DNA of 64,000 bases from Acidiparvus fluvialis. Its GTDB lineage: Bacteria; Acidobacteriota; Holophagae; Holophagales; Holophagaceae. The notes under the pieces are model-generated. The model was not told the DNA's origin and did not search any database. It saw only the letters and a list, made by a program, of their open reading frames with translations. Position 1 is the first letter of the stretch; each line of letters begins with the position of its first letter. Shown here piece after piece: positions 15,661 to 24,529 of this stretch. The stretch spans positions 1 through 64,000 of the forward strand of contig JBFSVS010000001.1 of NCBI GenBank assembly GCA_041263285.1, written 5' to 3'. The position numbers were made by a program, and so were the translations under genes.

Positions 15661-17262
15661 CAAGCGACCTCGATCAATCATAGGAATAATTCTCCATGAG
15701 CTAATCGAAGGGATCGTCAAATTGGGACGCTCAAGGACATACTTTAGAAGTAAATTTCGCTTGGACTGGCTCGATGTAAAAATAGGCGTCCCTTTGAATT
15801 TAACAGCCTCGGTAAAACCGCCTCCCCCATAGGCTCGATACGTGGTTACTGCTACTGTAAAGATCCGCTGAGTATCAATCGGGCTCCCTTGATAAGTAAG
15901 GCTCTGGATGCGATCCCCCTCGGCTCTAGTAAGGTCCATGGTGTAGCTAACGCCTGCCATAAAATCAATATTATAAAAAGGGACTTCATCTTTAAAAAGA
16001 TTGGGCTCGTAACTAAATCGATAAGCCGAAGCCGAATGCTCTAGCCAAAGTTTTACTTGAGCGCCAGTGAGTTTGAGGGTGACGATATTATCTTCGTAGG
16101 TGTTAATGGCATAAAATTGTCGAATACTGGTGGGGCCTTTGGGAATATAAATTTTAGGGTATACACATGAGGCAGCACTTAATTCTGCCCCGGTTGCTTT
16201 TAATTGAACATGATGAATGAGATCTATGATGGGAGAGGGTTCCATACGTGACCATCGGGAATCCAAAGCCGTCATCAGATTAGTAGCAGGCGTATTGAGA
16301 TACCGCTCCGTTTCTTCACGAATCTTCTCGGTAAGGGCTAAGACCTGAGAATCGAGTGGGGTTTCATCAGTGGGAGTGAGTAGGGTTGGAACGCTTCGGA
16401 CGATTGACCACTTTCCAGACAAGCGATTCATACTAAATGAAATTTTAGCGAGGGCTTTCCCATGCGCCGATGCCTGAATAATAGGAATATTTTTATAACG
16501 TTGAGCAATAGGCTGATGGGTATGGCCACTGACGATGCCATCGATGCCGGAAACTTGATCAATTAAGCGAAGCACGACATTCTCATCTCCCACATTTCCA
16601 GGACTTTCGCCTAGACCCGAATGCAATAAAACAATGAGGAGATCCGGTTTATCTTGAGTTCTGATTTTTGGAATTAGAATCTTTGCAGTTTGGACAATAT
16701 CTTCGAACTTAATCCCTTGATATTTACTCGGATCATCCCATTTGGGAACCCAAGGAGTTGTGAATCCCACAACTGCGATCTTAAGATTTCCTAACAAAAA
16801 TAGACGGTAACTATCGAAAGCAGGACGACCGGTCTTTTCTACTAAGGTATTCGCTGAAAGAAAGGGAAATTTGGCTTGTTTTTGGACCTGCCTTAAATTC
16901 GAAAGACCAAAATTGTATTCGTGGTTCCCTATTGCCATTGCCTGGTATCCCAAAGCATTCATGATGTCGATAGAGGGCTCAGGAAGCATTGGACTAACAA
17001 AAGTTCTTACATAATTAACCGGGTCTCCCTGAATGGTGTCTCCCGCATCTAAAAGCAGGGTATTTGGATTCTTAGCTCGCTCTTCTTTGATGAGCGTAGC
17101 AATCTTAGCCCAACCCTGATTCACTGGAAGTAGTGAATAGGTATCGGAAGGCAAAATACGCCCGTGCATATCCGTGGTGCTTAAAATTTGAATTTGAATC
17201 TCCTGACCTTGAAGGGAAAATAGGTTGATCAGCAGAGATAAGCCGAGTGTTCGAAGTCGCAT
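15649..17262 (-). CDS. Periplasmic 5'-nucleotidase / 2',3'-cyclic phosphodiesterase family protein
   Basis: This 537-residue secreted metallophosphoesterase of the UshA/CpdB type hydrolyses nucleotides or related phosphate esters outside the inner membrane. A signal peptide occupies about residues 1-19. The metal-binding blocks are all present: STTDMHGRILP, LLDAGDTIQG, GNHEYNFG, VLLHSGLGE and VSGHTHQP. The C-terminal 5'-nucleotidase domain holds the nucleotide-binding site, with YGGGGFTEA near the end. The exact substrate is open. It is convergent with dxs and overlaps it by 12 bp. Confidence 0.85.
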   Translation of the reverse strand: MRLRTLGLSLLINLFSLQGQEIQIQILSTTDMHGRILPSDTYSLLPVNQGWAKIATLIKEERAKNPNTLLLDAGDTIQGDPVNYVRTFVSPMLPEPSIDIMNALGYQAMAIGNHEYNFGLSNLRQVQKQAKFPFLSANTLVEKTGRPAFDSYRLFLLGNLKIAVVGFTTPWVPKWDDPSKYQGIKFEDIVQTAKILIPKIRTQDKPDLLIVLLHSGLGESPGNVGDENVVLRLIDQVSGIDGIVSGHTHQPIAQRYKNIPIIQASAHGKALAKISFSMNRLSGKWSIVRSVPTLLTPTDETPLDSQVLALTEKIREETERYLNTPATNLMTALDSRWSRMEPSPIIDLIHHVQLKATGAELSAASCVYPKIYIPKGPTSIRQFYAINTYEDNIVTLKLTGAQVKLWLEHSASAYRFSYEPNLFKDEVPFYNIDFMAGVSYTMDLTRAEGDRIQSLTYQGSPIDTQRIFTVAVTTYRAYGGGGFTEAVKFKGTPIFTSSQSKRNLLLKYVLERPNLTIPSISSWRIIPMIDRGRLLAK

Positions 17263-17376
17263 TTATAGAGCCCTTTTTGGTGAACTTAAATTCAAACTTG
17301 GTAACCTCACTCTTAAAGGTTAAACTAGTGAACTACCCTAAAGTAATCTTTTCCTTGATCTTTTATGGAGTTGTTT

Positions 17377-17838
17377 ATGGCCGAAAATCAAACCAATGCA
17401 CCCAAGCATGAATTCACCATCTTATGCGATGACATTCGTGCTGAAATGGGCGGTAAAACCTCTCTCATGGGTCTTTATGATCATCACATCGTAGTTCCTA
17501 AGGTTCCCTTCGATCTACCCAAGGTCTGTTTTTATACCAAATTCTCAAAGATGGACGGACAATTTAAATTTAGCTTCTCCATCGCTTCTCCAAATGGAGA
17601 TCGCAAAGATGTCATCAAAGATTCGGATGTTCAGATACCCGAGGGGGCCACAGAAGGCACTTTTAATGTCATCGCTTCTCCCTTTACGGCTAACGCCGAA
17701 GGCCTTTATGAAGTGATTATTGGACTCACGAAAGGATCTGATCGCTTTGAATACGTATATAAATTTGCTATTTCAGATGGTGAACGACTCCAAAAAGAAT
17801 TCGAGAAAGCAAGAGATACACAAAAAAAAGATAACTAG
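17377..17838 (+). CDS. DUF6941-like protein of unknown function
   Basis: This 153-residue soluble protein has no signal peptide. The N-terminal stretch FTILCDDIRAEMGGKTSLMGLYDHH resembles a family of small beta-sandwich proteins that I associate with DUF6941 (pattern CDDxxxxxxGKxSLxGxY). The middle and C-terminal parts read like alternating beta strands (FKFSFSIASPNGD, LYEVIIGL). No catalytic residues are evident and no function is known to me. GGAG sits six bases before the ATG at 17377; an ATG at 17365 is less likely. A strong terminator follows. Confidence 0.6.
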   Translation: MAENQTNAPKHEFTILCDDIRAEMGGKTSLMGLYDHHIVVPKVPFDLPKVCFYTKFSKMDGQFKFSFSIASPNGDRKDVIKDSDVQIPEGATEGTFNVIASPFTANAEGLYEVIIGLTKGSDRFEYVYKFAISDGERLQKEFEKARDTQKKDN

Positions 17839-17852
17839 GCTTTTGGCTTACC

Positions 17853-17890
17853 TAATAAAAAACGACGCCTTTAGGCGTCGTTTTTTATTA
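17853..17890 (+). terminator. Strong intrinsic terminator
   Basis: A perfect 17-bp stem (left arm TAATAAAAAACGACGCC) closes a TTTA loop. The GC-rich top and long A/T base give a U-tract in both directions. It ends the 17377-17838 gene; the next gene starts 36 bp later. Confidence 0.92.
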
Positions 17891-17925
17891 CCCCCTTACC
17901 GTTTAAATCCTCATACTCTTAATCT

Positions 17926-18921
17926 ATGAGCCGTTACGCCAAGCAGTCTCTGTTTCTCGGGGAGGCTAGTCAACTTAAGATCGCCCATGCCAGCGTGGCA
18001 ATTGTAGGTCTTGGAGCTACGGGGTCCGTATTAGCTCAATGGCTTGCACGCGCAGGTATTGGAACTTTACACCTTATTGATCGAGATTTTGTGGAGATAA
18101 GTAATCTCCAACGCCAACTTCTCTATGACGAATCCGATATAGGCCAACCCAAAGCTCTCGCCGCCGAAAAAAAACTTCGATCTATTAATTCTTCCATTAA
18201 AATTTATGCCCACGTTGTTGATCTTGTCCCCGATAATGCGGAAAAACTTTTGAGCCATGCTGATGTCATCGGTGATGGCTCGGATAACTTTGATGCCCGA
18301 TTTCTTATGAATGATGTCAGTATTCGCCATCGTATTCCTTGGGTCTATAGCGGAGCGGTGGGAAGTGAGGGAATGGTCTGGCCGATTCATCCCCCTGCGA
18401 CTCCTTGTTTTCGCTGCCTAATGGAACAACCTCCTGAGCAGGCCGACATTGATACTTGCGATACCGCAGGTGTTTTGGGGCCCGTCACCGGTCTTGTAGG
18501 ATCCTGGGCGGCTACTGAGATTCTTAAATTCGTTGTGGATGAGCCGCCTCAGCCTGACCTCATTCGTCTCGATCAGTGGAGTAATGAGCGTCAATTTATT
18601 CATGCCCCAACGGATCGATGTCGATTCTGTCTCGAAGGGATCACCGAATTTCTTGATACCCCCTGGCAAATAAAAACAAGTGCTCTATGTGGAACCCCTG
18701 GGGTTCAGTTGAGAGTCAATCCAGCTCGAGATCTGGATCTTATTTCCCTATCCAATCGACTTAAATACAGAAAAGATTCGGACTGGAAACGGACCCCACT
18801 TTTCATTCAGGGAAAAGAGGGGGATGTAGCCATCACCATATTCAAAGATGGTCGAATGATATTTCGAGGTGACATTCTGCCTGAGAGAGCACAGCATTGG
18901 TTCCATGAGGTTTTGGGATGA
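17926..18921 (+). CDS. ThiF/MoeB/HesA-family E1-like adenylyltransferase
   Basis: This 331-residue enzyme belongs to the family that adenylates the C-terminal Gly-Gly of ubiquitin-like sulfur carriers (ThiS, MoaD). It shows the nucleotide loop GLGATGS (28-34), NLQRQ (60-64), Lys76, the zinc ligands Cys161/Cys164 and Cys232/Cys235, and a Cys at 178 in DTCDTAGVLGP. The last ~90 residues (from about 245) are not a rhodanese domain and I do not recognise them. No ThiS, ThiG or MoaD gene is next to it, so thiamine, molybdopterin or another pathway is possible. It overlaps rdgB by four bases. Confidence 0.8.
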   Translation: MSRYAKQSLFLGEASQLKIAHASVAIVGLGATGSVLAQWLARAGIGTLHLIDRDFVEISNLQRQLLYDESDIGQPKALAAEKKLRSINSSIKIYAHVVDLVPDNAEKLLSHADVIGDGSDNFDARFLMNDVSIRHRIPWVYSGAVGSEGMVWPIHPPATPCFRCLMEQPPEQADIDTCDTAGVLGPVTGLVGSWAATEILKFVVDEPPQPDLIRLDQWSNERQFIHAPTDRCRFCLEGITEFLDTPWQIKTSALCGTPGVQLRVNPARDLDLISLSNRLKYRKDSDWKRTPLFIQGKEGDVAITIFKDGRMIFRGDILPERAQHWFHEVLG

Positions 18922-19514
18922 TTCGAATTTTACTGGCTTCTCGTAATAGCGGAAAACTCAGAGAATTTGAGACCCTCCTCCCTGAGGTTCATTGGTTTAC
19001 CCTACCGGCCACAGTGAGTGAATTACCCGAAACGGGGACTTTTTTTGAAGAGAATGCACGACAAAAACTAGAGGCCGCACGATCTTGGTATGAACAACAG
19101 TCAGCTCTATTGGTGGATGGAATTCTTTCCGATGATTCAGGGTTGTGTGTGGATGCTCTCTGGGGTGGCCCCGGTGTTTTGACAGCCCATTTCGGACCTG
19201 GCCTCAGTGCTCAAGAAAGAAATATCAAACTCTTAACTTTACTTAATCCCTACGATCCCAGATCAGCTCGCTATGTCTGTGTACTGGCTTGGTGGCAACC
19301 CAATCAGGGGATAAAAATATTTTCAGGGGTCGCCGAAGGCTCTCTCGCTAGGACCCCTAGGGGCTGTAAAGGTTTTGGATACGATCCCATCTTTCAACCC
19401 TATCCCTCAGAGAAAACCTTTGGAGAAATGGAAGACTTAGACAAAAATCTCGTGAGTCACCGAGGATTAGCCACCCAGGCTCTTAGGAACTATTTAGAGC
19501 TTTCTCAAAAATAA
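18918..19514 (+). CDS. rdgB: XTP/dITP diphosphatase (Ham1/RdgB)
   Basis: This house-cleaning enzyme hydrolyses non-canonical purine triphosphates (ITP, XTP) to monophosphates and keeps them out of DNA and RNA. The 198-residue protein has the SRNSGKLREFE N-terminal motif, SDDSGLCVDALWGGPGV with the metal-binding Asp residues, and GFGYDPIFQP plus SHRGLA near the C-terminus. Its ATG overlaps the preceding E1-like gene as ATGA, so the two are translated together. Confidence 0.92.
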   Translation: MIRILLASRNSGKLREFETLLPEVHWFTLPATVSELPETGTFFEENARQKLEAARSWYEQQSALLVDGILSDDSGLCVDALWGGPGVLTAHFGPGLSAQERNIKLLTLLNPYDPRSARYVCVLAWWQPNQGIKIFSGVAEGSLARTPRGCKGFGYDPIFQPYPSEKTFGEMEDLDKNLVSHRGLATQALRNYLELSQK

Positions 19515-19559
19515 ACTTGCTTTTTATAAGTCAGGCCCTCAAGGTAAAGAACTGACAGT

Positions 19560-19746
19560 TCAATAACGTTTTCGATGTCGGGAAGCTGGTTAAAATCCAG
19601 CACTGCCCCGCAACGGTAAGCACCATGATTAGTATGCTCATGAGACTTAAAAATTTTGGTCACTGAGTTTGACTCGGGAAGACCAAAGTTGGGAGTGTAT
19701 TTCCCGTCGTGTGTAAGTCCGGAGACCGGTCGTAAACATCATGAAA
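19560..19746 (+). promoter_or_regulatory. Cobalamin (adenosylcobalamin-type) riboswitch
   Basis: The leader contains the B12-box core: GGGAAGC, then AATCCAGCACTGCCCCGCA and ACGGTAA, and the distal AGTCCGGAGACC element near 19715. Spacing and order match the cobalamin riboswitch family. A purine-rich segment and a CCGGGGGG run just after it may form the expression platform near the btuB ribosome site. It should repress the downstream B12-uptake genes when cobalamin is plentiful. The boundaries are approximate. Confidence 0.93.
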
Positions 19747-19817
19747 CCTAGCCGGGGGGCTTGCGTCATTGGAATTTAGTTCCAACTCAAATCCTTGGCC
19801 TCATGCGGAGGCATGAA

Positions 19818-21848
19818 GTGAAATTCATATCCTTTTCTATCTTTTTAATGGTAACCCTATCTCTTGGTGGGCAAGAATCTGCCTTGCTTGAATCTGAGAT
19901 CAAGAGGAGTCCCTCGGCCGTTGTATCCGTAATGGCCGAATTTGGTCAGGTTGACCTCAGAAAAACACCTAACCATATCCGTGTCCTCACTCAGGTAGAT
20001 ATTGAACGATATGGGGCCAAGACGCTCGGGGATTTATTAGCCTCAACAGTCCCCGGACAGGTTCTGTCGACGGGCGGACCTGGCTCTGCAGCGACCTTGC
20101 GTATTGGAGGAAGCCGGCCTGAGGATGTCACTGTTTTATTGAATGGTATTCGTATCAATGATGCCGCAGGGCTAGGAGCGGTGAATCCTAATAGCATTTC
20201 TCTCGTCGGGATCAAGCGTATAGAAATTATTGAAAGTAATGCCTCAACCCTTGTTGGATCAGGAGCCATGGGCGGTGTCGTTGCGCTTTATACAGATAAC
20301 AATTCCCTGAAAGATGAAAAAAATAGTGTTGACGTCTCGCTCGGTAATCAAACTTATCAAAACTTAAGATCTTCATTGCACACGCAATGGAAAGAAGGTT
20401 GGCTTCAAGGCTCTATTGATGCGAGTCGAGAGAGCCTCTCTACCCCGACTGCTCGAAGCTATCGAAGCATTGGTACTCACTTAGGGGTGGGTCAAGCCGT
20501 AGAAAATCACTCTTTCTTTCTGGACTATCGTAACTTTTATCAGGGAGTTCCTATCCCTTATGTGAAAGTCGAATTAGGCCCTAGCCCTCGGCCCTCGTCA
20601 GATTACGATGCAAATCGAAATTTCCAACTTCGTAATGAACAATTGAGTCTTCGCTATGAAACAGAATTACCAAATTCCATCCCCCTTTCCTTCCATTTTG
20701 GATCTTCATCCCAATCGCGATTAGAACCCAAATATAACAACTCGGGGTATGATCCGTATGAAAGTCGAAGAACAGAAGGTGGCCTGAAAGCTCGTTGGCA
20801 ATGGTCAACAAATTTATCCTTCGCGTACCGGCTGGAATTATTTGAAGAACAAGCACAGACTCCTGCCTATCCTTTGGGTATAGATCAAGGCTCTGCCCAT
20901 CACTTGTCTAATTCCATTGAGTCCCATTGGCAAGCTTCCGAAATCTTTCGTTTTCTTGTTACCTTTCGAGAAGATTACGATAAGCAACGCTTCACAACGG
21001 CTTCATCTGGATTTAGTATTGAACCCTTGACGTCTCGATCCCATACATGGCGTTTGGGGGTAACCTATCTTCCGAAAAAACAATGGATAGGCCAAGAGGA
21101 GAAATGGTTTATCTCTTTGGGCACAGGCTTCAGCCTGGCTCCACTAACCAGCAGCCTCTACCATGCCCAAAATATGCTAGATCCTAACAGCTACGGGTAT
21201 GATCCGACTCGCTATACAAAGTTAGAAACCGAAGAAGGCTCTTACATTCATTTAGGTTATGAAACTTATTGGGATCGGTATCAACTTCAATTCAAATTAT
21301 CTCGATTACACCATCGTAATCTTGTTTACTTTGATCTTAATTCTTTTGACTACGCAAATGGACAGAACTTAAGAATTCAGAGTGCTGAAATGATTTTGAC
21401 CTATCGTGGCGATGGTTGGAATGCGAGGGGATCTTATCGAAATCAAGAGGCTCGTCAACTCGACGTCCCCCAAGTACAGCAGTTAGTTACCAGCGCTTCT
21501 ATCCGACGCCCCTTCAATATTCTTTCACTTGGGGTTGATCAACAATGGAAAGAAGTTCGTGCCAATCTTCAATGGAGCTATTCTGGAAGCCATTACGATA
21601 ATTTTGGTGGTTTTCCAGCTAGGTTAGGCGCTTATCGCCACCCCTTTCAAGATTTAAGTCTTGGGGTGTCTTGGTTGAAGAGTTCATCACTAGAGGTCAC
21701 TCTTCGGGGACAGCATTTGTTACAGCCTAGGGTCACCCTCCAAGATTGGCTCTCTCGGAAATATGATTTTACGAATAATGCTCAGCAACTATATGGCTTT
21801 CCAGCCCAAGAACCGATTGTCAGCCTAGGCATAAAGTATCTTTTTTGA
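19818..21848 (+). CDS. btuB: TonB-dependent outer-membrane receptor, BtuB-like
   Basis: This 676-residue outer-membrane beta-barrel probably imports cobalamins, energised by TonB. A signal peptide (MKFISFSIFLMVTLSLGG) is followed by a plug domain with TLGDLLASTVPG, GSAATLRIGG and EIIESNASTLVGSGAMGGVV. The rest is an amphipathic barrel ending in an aromatic residue (IKYLF). The start is GTG at 19818, with GGAGG six bases upstream; an ATG at 19803 lacks a ribosome site. The B12 riboswitch directly upstream and the btuFCD genes downstream fix the likely substrate. The stop overlaps the next start (TGATG). Confidence 0.85.
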   Translation: MKFISFSIFLMVTLSLGGQESALLESEIKRSPSAVVSVMAEFGQVDLRKTPNHIRVLTQVDIERYGAKTLGDLLASTVPGQVLSTGGPGSAATLRIGGSRPEDVTVLLNGIRINDAAGLGAVNPNSISLVGIKRIEIIESNASTLVGSGAMGGVVALYTDNNSLKDEKNSVDVSLGNQTYQNLRSSLHTQWKEGWLQGSIDASRESLSTPTARSYRSIGTHLGVGQAVENHSFFLDYRNFYQGVPIPYVKVELGPSPRPSSDYDANRNFQLRNEQLSLRYETELPNSIPLSFHFGSSSQSRLEPKYNNSGYDPYESRRTEGGLKARWQWSTNLSFAYRLELFEEQAQTPAYPLGIDQGSAHHLSNSIESHWQASEIFRFLVTFREDYDKQRFTTASSGFSIEPLTSRSHTWRLGVTYLPKKQWIGQEEKWFISLGTGFSLAPLTSSLYHAQNMLDPNSYGYDPTRYTKLETEEGSYIHLGYETYWDRYQLQFKLSRLHHRNLVYFDLNSFDYANGQNLRIQSAEMILTYRGDGWNARGSYRNQEARQLDVPQVQQLVTSASIRRPFNILSLGVDQQWKEVRANLQWSYSGSHYDNFGGFPARLGAYRHPFQDLSLGVSWLKSSSLEVTLRGQHLLQPRVTLQDWLSRKYDFTNNAQQLYGFPAQEPIVSLGIKYLF

Positions 21849-22690
21849 TGGAATCCTCAATGCGACTTATAGTTTTCAGCTTCTTTTGCAGCGCTTTACT
21901 TTGGTCTCAAGGACTCCCTCAGAGAATTGTGTCGCAAACCGTGGGGACGGATGAATTATTAGTCGATCTTTGCCAGCCTCATCGAATTGCTGCCTTGAGC
22001 TTTTTATCGAGAAATCCGGCCTATTCGGACGTTGTCCTTGCGGCAGAAAGATTTCCTCAAGTTCAGGATGGAAGTGCAGAGCAAATTCTCAAGTACAAAC
22101 CGGATCTAGTCTTATTTACGAATTACTCAAGACCTGAACTAGTGGAACAAATTAAAAGAGCAGGTATTCCCATTTTAGTCTTTGATCGCTTCAACACGCT
22201 CGAAGATGTTTATGGAAATATTCGTAAACTCGGTAAGGCGCTGGGTAGGGCTCAGGCTGCAGAGTCTCTTATTCGTCAATGCGAAGACCGAGTCTCTGTT
22301 CTTCAAAAACGCCTACAAGGAGTTATCCCTCGCCGTGTCATAGCCCCCTCTTCATATCATTACCTCGCGGGTCTCGAAACTACCTTTCAGGATTTATGTG
22401 ATCATGCAGGCGCAATCAATGTAGCTGGAGAAGCCGGCCTACGGGGTCACAGCCCGACTCCTACTGAGGCTTTGATGCGATGGAGCGTCGATTATTTGGT
22501 CCTTTCAGACACTGGTGCTCGGGATAAATTAACTACCCTAAGAAAACATCCTTCTTTTGGGATGTTGCCAGCAACCCAAATGGGGCGAGTCGTTTGGATT
22601 CCCGAGGCGCTTCTGTCGAGTGTTACGCACCGTCGAATCCGAGGTTATGAGATGATGGCTCAACAACTTTATCCCGAGTTATTCCGATGA
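21848..22690 (+). CDS. btuF: Cobalamin ABC transporter substrate-binding protein
   Basis: This periplasmic binding protein of the FhuD/BtuF helical-backbone class presents B12 to the BtuCD importer. The 280-residue protein has a signal peptide, then two lobes with ILKYKPDLVLFTNYSRPELVEQI and YLVLSDTGARDK joined by a long helix. The start is the ATG of TGATG (21848), coupled to btuB; an ATG at 21860 is an alternative. The stop overlaps btuC by ATGA. Position in the riboswitch-controlled cassette supports B12 rather than iron-siderophore binding. Confidence 0.82.
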   Translation: MESSMRLIVFSFFCSALLWSQGLPQRIVSQTVGTDELLVDLCQPHRIAALSFLSRNPAYSDVVLAAERFPQVQDGSAEQILKYKPDLVLFTNYSRPELVEQIKRAGIPILVFDRFNTLEDVYGNIRKLGKALGRAQAAESLIRQCEDRVSVLQKRLQGVIPRRVIAPSSYHYLAGLETTFQDLCDHAGAINVAGEAGLRGHSPTPTEALMRWSVDYLVLSDTGARDKLTTLRKHPSFGMLPATQMGRVVWIPEALLSSVTHRRIRGYEMMAQQLYPELFR

Positions 22691-23664
22691 AAAAATATCC
22701 ACTTATCCTAGGATTGATCACCCTTGCTTTGAGCATCTTATTCTTTGCGTCGATTATTTGGGGGGAAGTCTACCTATCTTTTCCAGAATTATGGGATGGG
22801 CTAAGACGTACCGATCCGGTGGTGCAAAGTATTCTTTGGAATATTCGTCTTCCTCGAGCATTAGTGGCAATGGCGGTTGGCGCCAGCCTTTCAATTTCGG
22901 GTTTAATGATGCAGGCCTATTTCAAAAATCCTCTAGCCTCTCCCGGCTTGCTTGGGGTTTCGAGCGGTGGTGCTCTTGGGGCTGTTCTCTATATTGGATA
23001 CGGTTCTAACTGGCTTGGAATGTGGGGACTCCCCGGTGCTTCGATGGCCGGAGCTTTCTTGGCTACATTCTTGGTCCTATCGCTCTCAGAGATTGGTCTT
23101 GGAACTCAGAGATTGCTTCTAGCGGGAATTGCTCTCAATGCCCTTTTGGGAGCCGCCACTAGCTTTGTTTTATCGCTCTCTGTTTCCTCATTTGAACGCT
23201 CAGGTCAAATACTATTTTGGCTCTTGGGTAGTCTTGAAGATCGGACATGGGAACACGTATGGGTGAGCTTGCCACTCACCGTGGCTCTTGGTTTTTTTAT
23301 TACGTCCTTAGGTTCACCCATGAATCTTTTAAGTTTAGGTGAATCTGGAGCGCAAAGTTTAGGTGTCAATGTTCGTCAATTTCGCTGGAAGATGATTATT
23401 CTTTCCACTCTCCTGACGGCCGTAGCTACGGCTGTAGCGGGCGTGATAGGTTTTGTGGGTCTCATTATCCCCCATATTTTCAGACTTCTTTTGGGCCCTG
23501 ATCATAAACGACTGATTCCTTGTTGTCTCATCGGCGGTGCAGCGTTTCTTCTTGGATGTGATCTGATATCCCGAACATTGAATATAGGTTTGCGGGTTGG
23601 AGTGATCACTTCATTGATTGGGGGCCCTTTCTTTCTTTGGCTTCTCCAAAAGCGTGCCGTATGA
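22687..23664 (+). CDS. btuC: Cobalamin ABC transporter permease (FecCD/BtuC family)
   Basis: This inner-membrane permease of the FecCD/BtuC family has about ten membrane segments in 325 residues. Family motifs include RLPRALVAMAVGASLSISG, NPLASPGLLGVSSGGALGAV in two parts, GVIGFVGLIIPHIFRLLLG and the closing GVITSLIGGPFFLWLL. It is joined by ATGA overlaps to btuF upstream and btuD downstream. Cobalamin is the likely substrate because of the operon. Confidence 0.88.
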   Translation: MKKYPLILGLITLALSILFFASIIWGEVYLSFPELWDGLRRTDPVVQSILWNIRLPRALVAMAVGASLSISGLMMQAYFKNPLASPGLLGVSSGGALGAVLYIGYGSNWLGMWGLPGASMAGAFLATFLVLSLSEIGLGTQRLLLAGIALNALLGAATSFVLSLSVSSFERSGQILFWLLGSLEDRTWEHVWVSLPLTVALGFFITSLGSPMNLLSLGESGAQSLGVNVRQFRWKMIILSTLLTAVATAVAGVIGFVGLIIPHIFRLLLGPDHKRLIPCCLIGGAAFLLGCDLISRTLNIGLRVGVITSLIGGPFFLWLLQKRAV

Positions 23665-24383
23665 GTTCCGTTCTCAAAACAAAAGATCTCCAGGTTGTAC
23701 ATCGTTTAAATCCGATGTCTTTGACCTTTCAATCCGGCTCACTAATCGCCATTATCGGACCAAATGGCTCGGGTAAATCCACATTTCTCCAGGCGATTTC
23801 AGGCTTGCTCTCCTATGACGGAGAGGTCATCTGGAACGGATTTAATCTCAATGATATTCCGGTCTATCAGCGAGCTCAACAATTGGCTTGGGTTGGCCCA
23901 GAGCCTAATTTTCAATTTCCTTTCACCGTTCAGGAAGTTCTTCGTATGGGTCGTTTCGCTCGGGGTGAGGATAGTCACAATCTAGAGCCTTACTTAAAGG
24001 ACATGGACTTAGTAAGTCTAGCTGATCGCCCGATTACCCAAATTAGTACAGGGGAAAAGCAACGCACTTTATTAGCGCGCGCCATGGTGACTCAAGCTCC
24101 TATTCAATGTTGGGACGAACCCCTTTCATCTCTTGATATTCGGCATCAGTTAGAAATTCTGATGAAGGCAAGAGCGATGGCCAATGCAGGTGCTACTATC
24201 TTGATTTCACTTCATGACTTAAGAGTTGCTCATTGTATGGATCAAGTTGTTTTACTCGATCAAGGAAATTTGATAGCCTGCGGATCGCCAGCCCAAGTCC
24301 TTACCCCGGCCTTACTCCGACAAGTCTTTGGTGTGCTCTCTCGTGAATCGATGGGCTTAGTTCTTGAACTCCCCCCTAAATAG
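23661..24383 (+). CDS. btuD: Cobalamin ABC transporter ATP-binding protein
   Basis: This is the 240-residue ATPase of the importer. It has the Walker A GPNGSGKST, the signature region STGEKQRTLLARA, Walker B IQCWDEP and the switch His in LISLHDL. The start ATG overlaps the btuC stop (ATGA); a TTG-type start at 23637 would lie inside btuC. The Q-loop sits in WVGPEPNFQFPFTVQEV. It is the last gene of the B12 cassette; no B12 biosynthesis gene is visible here. Confidence 0.87.
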   Translation: MSSVLKTKDLQVVHRLNPMSLTFQSGSLIAIIGPNGSGKSTFLQAISGLLSYDGEVIWNGFNLNDIPVYQRAQQLAWVGPEPNFQFPFTVQEVLRMGRFARGEDSHNLEPYLKDMDLVSLADRPITQISTGEKQRTLLARAMVTQAPIQCWDEPLSSLDIRHQLEILMKARAMANAGATILISLHDLRVAHCMDQVVLLDQGNLIACGSPAQVLTPALLRQVFGVLSRESMGLVLELPPK

Positions 24384-24405
24384 AGGTCCATAAAGGGTAA
24401 TATAG

Positions 24406-24441
24406 TTATATTTTTAAAATATAAGAATTGTAATAATTACA
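24406..24441. promoter_or_regulatory. Palindromes upstream of recA (possible operator)
   Basis: Two palindromes lie close together: an AT-only one (TTATATTTT then AAAATATAA, about 24406-24424) and TGTAAT-A-ATTACA at 24429-24441. They are 90-120 bp before recA and after btuD. A regulator-binding site is possible, but AT-rich sequence makes such palindromes easily by chance. Confidence 0.3.
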
Positions 24442-24529
24442 CTTAACATCATTTTATTGACGCCCAAATCTTTTTCTTGTTTTTTTCGCTTTTTGGGTCA
24501 TTCTATTAATCCTGACTTGGAGATAACTT

